From assembly GCA_946549155.1 (NCBI GenBank), contig CAMNQN010000100.1, forward strand, positions 1 to 11,464: DNA of 11,464 nucleotides, given 5' to 3'. The notes under the pieces are model-generated. The model was not told the origin of the DNA. It did not search any database and saw only the letters and a program-made list of their open reading frames with translations. This stretch comes from an uncultured Lachnospiraceae bacterium. GTDB lineage: Bacteria; Bacillota; Clostridia; Lachnospirales; Lachnospiraceae. Numbering within the stretch: position 1 is the first letter of the stretch; every line of letters starts with the position of its first letter. This document shows positions 5,916 through 11,464 of the stretch, piece after piece. The translations under genes were made by a program, and so were the position numbers.

Positions 5916-7106
5916 ATGAAAGAATTGATTCGCGAAACATTTAAGGCTGGAAATGGTATTTTTAAAATGGTGCCGAACTTTATCCCGGTGAAGTTCGGCG
6001 CGCCGGGACACCGTCTGAAGATTCATCCCGATGATTATTTCAAATTTGGCGCGGACGCCGGTACCATTATGGAGCGGTGGTTTTGCGCGGTACATAATAC
6101 CCGCAGCAAAAATCCCAAGCGTCCGGATCAGGGACTGAGCTATGTGATTTCAGAAAATGGGGAAACCTTTCTGTTTCGGGATGCTGTGGCGGAACTGAAG
6201 GAGGAGCTGATTGGCAGCAGGCTGCAGGAAGAGTACGGAACCTTTCCGGTATTCTCCAAGATTTTCGACTATGAGACACCGCTGTATTTCCATTTTCATC
6301 CGGAAACCAGTGTGGCAAAGCAAGTAGGGTGCCAGGCGAAGCCGGAGTGCTATTATTTTCCGCCCCAGCTGAACAATTATGTGGGCCGGCGCCCCTCGAC
6401 CTACATGGGCTTTAATTCGGATGTGACAAGGGAACAGGTCAGAGAATGTATCGCTCATTACAGCGATTATGATACGCATATTACCAGTCTTTCCAGAGCG
6501 TTTGATCTGGAGATCGGTACCGGATGGTATGTTCCGGCAGGCGTACTTCATGCGCCGGGCTCACTGCTGACCTATGAACCCCAGTGGGGAACCGATTTAA
6601 ACTGTGTGCTGGAGAATGTGGTGTGCGGCGAGGTATTCGGAGAAAACTACAGAAACGATATCGTTCCCGAAACGGTGGAAAACAAGGTGGATTTCATTAT
6701 GGATGCCATTGACTGGGAAGCAAACTTCGATCCGGACTTTAAGAAAACGTATTTCCGGCCGCCGGTGGAGCTGCCAGGAACCCAGGAAGGATTGATTGAG
6801 AAATGGGTTTGTTATGGAAATGATTACATTACCGCCAAGGAAGTAACGATTCTTCCGGGCAGGGAAGTGGTTTTGAAGGATAAGGCTGCCTATGGCGCCT
6901 TCCTTGTGCAGGGCTTTGGAAAATTCGGCTGCTTCCACGCGGAGGCGGTAAATATGATGCGGGTGGGCGACCAGACCGCGGATGAATTTTTTGTCAGCAA
7001 AGACAGCGCAAAGATGGGTGTGCGCATTGTAAACAACAGCCAGGTGGAGCCTATGGTGATTTTACAGCATTTCGGACCGGATAATGCAGTATATGTAAAT
7101 AAATAG
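5916..7106 (+). CDS. Cupin protein, class I phosphomannose isomerase-like (putative sugar or sugar-phosphate isomerase)
   Basis: A 396-residue soluble protein with a metal-site pattern resembling class I mannose-6-phosphate isomerases. PLYFHFHPE (residues 122-130) aligns with the PLSIQVHP motif, KPECYY (142-147) with the K-x-E metal-binding motif, and GWYVPAGVLHAPGS (203-216) with the PAGxxHA motif. The inferred metal ligands are His126, His128, Glu144 and His212. The Gln usual at the first position is His here. The opening section (GHRLKIHPDDYFKFGADAG) and the C-terminal region (about 290-396) do not match anything I can name. An AAAGGAG site lies seven bases before the ATG. It is the last gene of the importer operon, so it likely acts on the imported sugar or its phosphate, interconverting aldose and ketose forms. 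No sugar kinase is present in the window. The fold assignment is fairly secure; substrate and reaction are not. Confidence 0.7.
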   Translation: MKELIRETFKAGNGIFKMVPNFIPVKFGAPGHRLKIHPDDYFKFGADAGTIMERWFCAVHNTRSKNPKRPDQGLSYVISENGETFLFRDAVAELKEELIGSRLQEEYGTFPVFSKIFDYETPLYFHFHPETSVAKQVGCQAKPECYYFPPQLNNYVGRRPSTYMGFNSDVTREQVRECIAHYSDYDTHITSLSRAFDLEIGTGWYVPAGVLHAPGSLLTYEPQWGTDLNCVLENVVCGEVFGENYRNDIVPETVENKVDFIMDAIDWEANFDPDFKKTYFRPPVELPGTQEGLIEKWVCYGNDYITAKEVTILPGREVVLKDKAAYGAFLVQGFGKFGCFHAEAVNMMRVGDQTADEFFVSKDSAKMGVRIVNNSQVEPMVILQHFGPDNAVYVNK

Positions 7107-7122
7107 TCGACGGAAAAGAGTG

Positions 7123-7171
7123 GGGGAGAAGGCGTAGATTTCTTTGAAGTTTAAGCTTCTCTCCTATTTTT
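7123..7171 (+). terminator. Terminator of the importer operon
   Basis: The stem 7123-7131 (GGGGAGAAG) pairs with 7156-7164 (CTTCTCTCC) through nine base pairs including one G-U, followed by TATTTTT. It ends the importer-cupin unit and isolates it from the two-component operon. Confidence 0.8.
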
Positions 7172-7219
7172 GCGTTTAGAAATAGAAGTGTTTTCGGGTG
7201 CCTTTGGATGGATGTTCCA

Positions 7220-7249
7220 TTGTAATTATATTGAGAAATATGGTATATT
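7220..7249 (+). promoter_or_regulatory. Promoter of the two-component / pseudo-ABC operon
   Basis: TTGTAA (7220-7225), an 18-base spacer and TATATT (7244-7249) with a TGn extension (7241-7243) form a plausible sigma-A promoter, with a start near 7256. The CG-centred operators of the importer operon are absent here, so this unit is probably outside the LacI-type regulon. Confidence 0.6.
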
Positions 7250-7269
7250 AGACAACATATAGTGTCTAA
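7248..7269. promoter_or_regulatory. Inverted repeat over the predicted start point
   Basis: TTAGACA (7248-7254) and TGTCTAA (7263-7269) form a perfect 7-bp inverted repeat around eight bases, overlapping the end of the -10 box and the predicted transcription start. It could be a protein-binding site or a 5' hairpin in the mRNA. Which one is not decided by the sequence. Confidence 0.4.
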
Positions 7270-7311
7270 AAGGCAATGGGGCGGAGTAGAAGGAGGAAGG
7301 TTTGCGGTAGG

Positions 7312-8628
7312 ATGAAGGTATTAATAGCAGATGATGAGAAGAAGGTCGCGCAGCTGATCTATAAAATTGTGGACTGGGAGCAATGGGGGTTGGAAGTGAT
7401 CGGTGTAGTAAACGACGGGACTCTGGCAGTGGAGATGATACGTACAGAAGAGCCGGACATTGTGATTACGGATATCAGGATGCCGGGGCTGAATGGAATA
7501 GATTTGATACGGGAAACAAAGAAAGAGGGGAAGCAGATTTATTTTGTTATTATCAGCGGCTACAGTGAATTTAAATATGCCCAGCAGGCATTAAAGCTTG
7601 GGGTGGAGGATTATCTGTTGAAGCCTGTAAAGAAAAAGGATCTGGCGGCGGTTTTGGATCGAATCGTGGGAAAAAGGAACGTGCAGGAGGCGGATGCCCG
7701 TCAAAAGGAGACGATCCAAAGAGAACTTCTGCAAACCAGAGAACAGGCCGGTAATAATTTCCTGCAGGCGCTGATTGCCAACCGGGGAGAGGGGATGCAG
7801 ATGGAAAACAGGATTTTTACGGGCGGCTGTTTTCGGATTCTGACGGCCCGGGTGTATACTACAGCCATGCAGTATGAGGAAAGTAAAGAAGCTTTTTTAC
7901 ATATTCTTTCCAAGGTACAGGCGCTTTTGGGGGAACGTCTGAAGTCCGGGTGCCGGGAACTGGTGAGTACAGTCTGGAAAAATGAATTGGTGTGTCTTCT
8001 GAACGGGGATGATCTGGAAACGGTGGAGTATGAACAGGTTTTTGCTCAGATGCAGACAGAATTATCCGGTATCCAGATGATCTGTCCGGGGGCAAAGGTT
8101 CTTTTTGGAATAGGAAAGCCACTGCATGGGCTGGAGGGGGTTACGCAAAGTCTTGACCGGATTCATCTGAGTCTGATTGGGCGGTTTCAGATGGTCCATC
8201 AGGGTATTTTCTGGGAAAAGGGACCCGGCGGGGAGGTGGATATTACAGGCATTCTGACCAGTCAACTGCGCCGGGAGTTGAATACCTGCATAGAGGCTAT
8301 GGATTCTGCAGGAGTGCAGCAGGTGATCGCAGAGGCGGCTCAGAAGATGAGCAAAAGATTATCAGAATACGGGTTGATTCAGAAAACATATCTGGATCTG
8401 GTAAATCTTTTTCTGTTCGGCATTAGAAAATACGGCGGGGCTTTTCAATCTTCAGAGGAATTGGAAGAAGGAATCCAGAGGGTGTACCGTTTCCGGGATC
8501 TGATGAATTGGTTGGGAGAACAGTGTGCAGAAGGAATCAATCAGGTAAAAAGGAAAAGGAGAACAGTGAGTCGAAGCCGATTGTCTGTGCGAAGAAGTAT
8601 ATTTCAGAGCATTGTGGTGAGCCCTTGA
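7312..8628 (+). CDS. YesN-type response regulator, receiver and linker part (frame breaks before the AraC domain)
   Basis: The receiver domain is intact: MKVLIADDE with acidic Asp7/Asp8, phospho-acceptor Asp54 in VITDIRMPGLNG, Ser82 (VIISGYSEF) and Lys104 (DYLLKPVKKKD). A coiled-coil-like stretch (about 110-150) and a long middle region follow, as in YesN-family regulators of about 500-540 residues. At 8545-8553 the reading frame departs from the one encoding the AraC domain. In the original frame it runs on for 25 unrelated residues (RKRRTVSRSRL...) to the TGA at 8626-8628, giving 438 residues without a DNA-binding domain. A -1 shift in the A5 run would give a normal full protein of about 525 residues (7312-8888). 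The start at 7312 fits the family; AGGAGG lies 15 bases upstream, rather far, and an in-frame ATG at 7276 is possible. The partner is the kinase at 8907-9941. Confidence 0.8.
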   Translation: MKVLIADDEKKVAQLIYKIVDWEQWGLEVIGVVNDGTLAVEMIRTEEPDIVITDIRMPGLNGIDLIRETKKEGKQIYFVIISGYSEFKYAQQALKLGVEDYLLKPVKKKDLAAVLDRIVGKRNVQEADARQKETIQRELLQTREQAGNNFLQALIANRGEGMQMENRIFTGGCFRILTARVYTTAMQYEESKEAFLHILSKVQALLGERLKSGCRELVSTVWKNELVCLLNGDDLETVEYEQVFAQMQTELSGIQMICPGAKVLFGIGKPLHGLEGVTQSLDRIHLSLIGRFQMVHQGIFWEKGPGGEVDITGILTSQLRRELNTCIEAMDSAGVQQVIAEAAQKMSKRLSEYGLIQKTYLDLVNLFLFGIRKYGGAFQSSEELEEGIQRVYRFRDLMNWLGEQCAEGINQVKRKRRTVSRSRLSVRRSIFQSIVVSP

Positions 8629-8888
8629 CACTGGAGAGGGTGGCAAATGAGATTGGGTTTAACGCCACTTATTTTTCCAGTACGTTTAAGAAAGCAACGG
8701 GGGAAAATTTTGTGGATTATCTGACCCGGGTACGGATGGATAAGGCTAAAATAATGCTTGTTCAGTCTGAGCTGGATTTAAATATAATTTCAGAACAGGC
8801 GGGGTATGCGACATTGAAGTATTTTTCGAAAATATTCAAGAAATATACGGGGATTACCCCGTCAGAATACCGTAAATTATACGGTTGA
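8508..8888 (+). CDS. AraC-type DNA-binding domain of the response regulator, in the -1 frame
   Basis: This frame encodes a complete C-terminal pair of AraC/XylS helix-turn-helix motifs: KPIVCAKKYISEHCGEPLTL, RVANEIGFNATYFSSTFKK, GENFVDYLTRVRMDKAKIML and ISEQAGYATLKYFSKIFKKY, ending TGITPSEYRKLYG. It is the expected output domain of the receiver protein that begins at 7312. Homologous sequence in this frame begins only near 8550. The residues between the ATG at 8508 and there are a shadow of the receiver frame, and that ATG has no ribosome site, so an independent gene is unlikely. The domain is translated only if the ribosome or polymerase slips at 8547-8551, if the base count is wrong in the assembly, or from an unseen start. 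Otherwise the regulator cannot bind DNA. Confidence 0.75.
   Translation: MVGRTVCRRNQSGKKEKENSESKPIVCAKKYISEHCGEPLTLERVANEIGFNATYFSSTFKKATGENFVDYLTRVRMDKAKIMLVQSELDLNIISEQAGYATLKYFSKIFKKYTGITPSEYRKLYG
8545..8562 (+). other. Frame-switch point: A5 run followed by A4 and purine-rich sequence
   Basis: Receiver-frame codons GTA AAA AGG (8545-8553) contain a run of five A (8547-8551). Slipping back one base on AAA gives V-K-K-E-K-E and joins the AraC frame exactly. A sixth A would restore a single open frame. The flank GGAAAAGGAGA is purine-rich. This position marks a lost base, an assembly error or a programmed -1 shift. Confidence 0.65.
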
Positions 8889-8906
8889 TACAGGGAGTGT
8901 TCATCT

Positions 8907-9941
8907 GTGAAAAAATATGGTTATTATTCTGGGCGGAGAGGACTATGGGGAGCTATAGTTTTGACTTTTATCGGGGTTCAGGTGTTGCTTCTGACAGCGC
9001 TTTTTGATTTTAACATTTTTCTGAAATTACAGAGATACCGTTTTTGGACTGTGATGGTATTGCTTGCCGCAGATGGGCTTCTTTTGCTGGTGCCGGTCTG
9101 GATTTTGAGCGTACAGGGAAAGCGGATCAGGAATCAGTGCAGAAAATTTGTGGCCGGTGAAATTTATAATGAATTTCTGGAGGAGATGGAAAGCACGGAT
9201 GAATTGCTTTCCCAGGCATTTCGCCGAATGGACGCACTATTAAACCGGCAGGATACCATAAAGCTGGCAACGAAGCAGGCGGAATTTCTGGCGTTGCAGA
9301 ATCAGATTAATCCTCATTTTCTCTATAATACGCTGGATGCGATCCGGGGGGATGCACTGAGCATCGGAGCAGTGGAGATTGCAGATATTACGGAAGCGCT
9401 CTCCACATTCTTTCAATATACCATAACGAATACCAGACATTTAGTTTCACTGGAAATGGAGCTGGAAAGCGTCAATAATTATTTTACGATTCAGAAGTAT
9501 CGTTTCGGAGAAAAGCTGTCTCTGGAGGTGAGGATGGCGGATGATTCGCGGAAAATGAGGCAGATGTTGTGCCCCAAGCTGATGCTGCAGCCTATTGTGG
9601 AAAACGCGATTTTTCATGGGCTGGAGACCGTGAGGAAGCAGGGAAAAATTTTGATTTTGGTGGAACTTGTGGACGATATGCTGCGAATCGAGATCAGCAA
9701 CAATGGAGCAGGAATAGATGCTGCAAAGCTGAAGAAATTAAACGAGCAGTTATCCCGCAATTCGGTGGGTTCTATTGTGGAGGATCGGGATAGAAAGGAG
9801 GGAGGGATCGCTCTTTTGAATGTCTGCCGTCGCATTAAGCTTTTGTTTGGGGAACAGTATGGACTTCGTTTGAACAGCGTGCTGGGGGCAGGCACTTTGG
9901 TGGAGATATCCCTGCCGGCCAGGCTGAGTGAGGAATTATGA
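8907..9941 (+). CDS. YesM-type sensor histidine kinase lacking an extracellular sensor domain
   Basis: A 344-residue membrane kinase of the HisKA_7TM-less, YesM/LytS-like (His_kinase) class. Two hydrophobic helices (about residues 14-34 and 47-69) are separated by only about 12 residues, instead of the roughly 250-residue extracellular Cache domain common in YesM proteins. The phospho-acceptor is His137 in LQNQINPHFLYNTLDAIR, the diagnostic motif of this class. The ATP-binding domain has the N box (LQPIVENAIFHGLE, 227-240), G1 (NNGAGI, 265-270) and G2 (GGIALLNV, 299-306), ending GAGTLVEISLP. All catalytic motifs look intact. The start is a GTG, with AGGGAG ten bases upstream. It lies 18 bases after the regulator and overlaps the next gene by ATGA. 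With no visible ligand domain, it probably receives its signal from another membrane or membrane-associated protein; the co-encoded RbsA-like protein is the first candidate. Confidence 0.9.
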   Translation: MKKYGYYSGRRGLWGAIVLTFIGVQVLLLTALFDFNIFLKLQRYRFWTVMVLLAADGLLLLVPVWILSVQGKRIRNQCRKFVAGEIYNEFLEEMESTDELLSQAFRRMDALLNRQDTIKLATKQAEFLALQNQINPHFLYNTLDAIRGDALSIGAVEIADITEALSTFFQYTITNTRHLVSLEMELESVNNYFTIQKYRFGEKLSLEVRMADDSRKMRQMLCPKLMLQPIVENAIFHGLETVRKQGKILILVELVDDMLRIEISNNGAGIDAAKLKKLNEQLSRNSVGSIVEDRDRKEGGIALLNVCRRIKLLFGEQYGLRLNSVLGAGTLVEISLPARLSEEL

Positions 9942-11362
9942 AGAAGAAATTGCTTGGTCTGCAGGATGTGATGATTCGAAATTCCAGCGGGATAGGATTT
10001 CAGAAATTTTGTCTGGAAATTCACCAGAGAGATACCTATGGTATTCTCTGTGGCAGTATTGAGGAAAGAAACATGATTTTTTCCTTTTTTTCGAATCAGT
10101 GTGAGGTGTCGGGGGGAAGAATTACCTATAACAATAAAAATATATCTGCGCGGGAACTGGCAGGAATTTTCTGGTCAGATTTTACGGTGATCGGGGAGGA
10201 ATCGAAACTGATCAATTCCATACCCGTGGCGGAAAATATTTGTCTGAAGAAGAAATTTGGAGGGGTTCGCCAGAAGGCATGCGAGATAAAGGCACAGACT
10301 TATCTGGAACGTCTGGGGGTGGAATTTAAGACGAACCGGATGCCAGGGGAATTGAGTGTTAAGGAACGGGTGCTGGTGGAATTGATTCGGGCATTTGTGG
10401 AGGACAAGCGTCTGATTATATTGATGGATCTGTCGGGGTTTCTGACGGATGTGGAATTGAATGAGGTATATCAGGTCATGCGGCAGATGCAAAAAGTCAC
10501 GTTTGTGCTGCTGGAACCCTTCGGGAAACTGGTATTTGACTGGTCCAACCGACTGATGGTGACTCGGGACTGGCAGGTGAATGGCTGCTTTCATACGGAT
10601 TTGATAGATAAAGAGGGATTGTTTTCGTATCTGTCCATAAGCAGGGCCCAGGCATATAAAAATTATGGAATGGAAAGCGGCAGCCCTTCGGAGGTAATAG
10701 CGTTTCAGCATATCACCACCGCAGAATTACAGAATCTGACGCTGCAGGTGGGAAAAGGAGAAATTTTGAACATTTGCTGTCTGGATGAGCGCAGTATCCG
10801 AGGAGTGCGCCAACTGATGTTTGGAAAAGCAGAGCTGCTTTCAGGAAGTATCATTTATCAGAATCGGGAGGTACGTTTCTCTGGTGTACACCGGCTGCGG
10901 CAGAAAGGAATTGCATGTATTGTTGCCGCGCCTGGGGAAGCTATGCTGCAGCCGAATATGCGAGTTGCTGATGACGTTATGCTGGATTTGTCTAAGAAAA
11001 TGCCGATGCTCTGGCTGAAACCAAGATACCGGAAAAATATCGTGCAGAAGCTGAACGAAGAAATTCAGGAAGGCATTTCCGAATGCCGGGTTTCTGAATT
11101 GACGGGGGTAATGAAACAAAAGCTGGTGTATACAAAAATTCTTTTGGCTGCGCCCAAGGTGGTTTTTTGTGAGCGTCCTTTTTTTAACGTGGATCTGAAC
11201 ATGAGAGAAGTAACCCTGGAGGCAATAAAGGAGTTTCAGCGAAGAAATATGGCGGTGGTGGTACTCCTTCGAAATACCAGAGATATGGAGCTTTTAGAAG
11301 GGAAAGTGCTATATCTTAGGAATGGATGTCCGGTGGATGCCTCTGAGTGGGTATCTGATTAA
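9938..11362 (+). CDS. Catalytically dead tandem ABC protein (RbsA/MglA-like pseudo-ATPase) in the two-component operon
   Basis: A 474-residue protein that follows the two-domain plan of RbsA/MglA from end to end but has lost the ATPase motifs. Compared with the real RbsA at 3380-4882: Walker A GENGAGKST becomes GSIEERNMI (39-47, Lys replaced by Asn45); the Q-loop region VHQELQL becomes VIGEESKL; signature LSTAQQQ becomes LSVKERV; Walker B LDEPTASLT becomes MDLSGFLT; the switch His is absent. In domain 2, GLVGAGRTE becomes CLDERSIRG (281-289), LSGGNQQK becomes LTGVMKQK (388-395), and LDEPTRGIDV becomes CERPFFNVDL (411-420). The frame is uninterrupted and tightly translated with the kinase (ATG 9938-9940 overlaps the kinase TGA), and a proper terminator follows, so it looks like a maintained gene. 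A role as an adaptor between importer and kinase is inference; slow decay of a former transporter gene is the alternative. Confidence 0.82.
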   Translation: MKKKLLGLQDVMIRNSSGIGFQKFCLEIHQRDTYGILCGSIEERNMIFSFFSNQCEVSGGRITYNNKNISARELAGIFWSDFTVIGEESKLINSIPVAENICLKKKFGGVRQKACEIKAQTYLERLGVEFKTNRMPGELSVKERVLVELIRAFVEDKRLIILMDLSGFLTDVELNEVYQVMRQMQKVTFVLLEPFGKLVFDWSNRLMVTRDWQVNGCFHTDLIDKEGLFSYLSISRAQAYKNYGMESGSPSEVIAFQHITTAELQNLTLQVGKGEILNICCLDERSIRGVRQLMFGKAELLSGSIIYQNREVRFSGVHRLRQKGIACIVAAPGEAMLQPNMRVADDVMLDLSKKMPMLWLKPRYRKNIVQKLNEEIQEGISECRVSELTGVMKQKLVYTKILLAAPKVVFCERPFFNVDLNMREVTLEAIKEFQRRNMAVVVLLRNTRDMELLEGKVLYLRNGCPVDASEWVSD

Positions 11363-11371
11363 AGAATATGG

Positions 11372-11406
11372 AGCGATGCGTTCGATATGAGTGCATCGCT
11401 TTTTTT
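11372..11406 (+). terminator. Terminator of the two-component / pseudo-ABC operon
   Basis: AGCGATGC (11372-11379) and GCATCGCT (11393-11400) form a perfect 8-bp stem followed by a run of seven T (11400-11406), just past the TAA of the pseudo-ABC gene. It shows that no permease or further gene belongs to this operon. The remaining 58 bases to the window edge show no gene. Confidence 0.88.
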
Positions 11407-11464
11407 AAATACCTAACCCGGATAAACCGGAAAAGTTTTGCATTTCTTCCACATTTTGAGTACA

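Noticed and set aside
8508..8549. ATG at 8508 as the start of an independent AraC-family gene
   Set aside because: No ribosome site precedes it and the residues up to about 8549 are an out-of-frame reading of the response-regulator linker; the AraC domain is the missing end of that regulator.
9938..11362. Calling the last gene an ordinary sugar ABC transporter ATPase
   Set aside because: Both P-loops, both signature regions and both Walker B motifs lack the residues needed for ATP binding and hydrolysis, unlike the intact paralogue at 3380-4882.
1..11464. CRISPR arrays, tRNA/rRNA genes, insertion sequences or prophage genes
   Set aside because: I saw no spaced direct-repeat array, no cloverleaf or ribosomal RNA sequence, and no transposase, integrase or phage structural gene in any frame.

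Overview
The window looks like a chromosomal piece of an anaerobic Firmicute, most likely a Clostridia/Lachnospiraceae-type gut bacterium. This rests on strong AGGAGG-type ribosome sites, sigma-A promoters, AT-rich intergenic DNA around moderately GC-rich genes, a YesN/YesM-type two-component system and a TxpA/Fst-like type I toxin locus. The species cannot be named from the sequence alone.

Layout. Positions 1-240 hold no gene I can identify. Positions 244-562 form a compact type I toxin-antitoxin locus: a 29-residue membrane toxin (minus strand, 377-466), with a small antisense RNA driven from 244-272 towards it and a shared bidirectional terminator at 324-375. Next comes a sugar-uptake block on the plus strand: a LacI-family repressor (834-1856), a terminator, a promoter region with two palindromic operators, then an RbsB/RbsA/RbsC-type sugar ABC importer (2258-3274, 3380-4882, 4887-5819) and a cupin protein resembling class I phosphomannose isomerase (5916-7106), closed by a terminator at 7123-7171. 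The same operator core (AAACGTTT) also lies upstream of the repressor gene, so the repressor probably controls both itself and the importer operon.

A second plus-strand operon starts from a promoter at 7220-7249 and ends at a terminator at 11372-11406. It encodes a YesN-type response regulator whose AraC DNA-binding domain lies in the -1 frame (7312-8628 and 8508-8888), a YesM-type histidine kinase with two membrane helices but no extracellular sensor domain (8907-9941), and a 474-residue tandem ABC protein (9938-11362). The last protein keeps the RbsA/MglA outline but has lost essentially every nucleotide-binding and hydrolysis motif. It overlaps the kinase gene by an ATGA junction.

The most interesting hypothesis is that this catalytically dead RbsA-like protein, coupled in translation to a sensor-less kinase and lying beside a real RbsBAC importer, reports the state of the importer to the kinase. 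That would be a sugar-import version of the transporter-dependent sensing known from BceAB-BceS, or a relative of the binding-protein-dependent XylFII-LytS scheme. The sequence shows the gene order, coupling and motif losses; the signalling role is inference.
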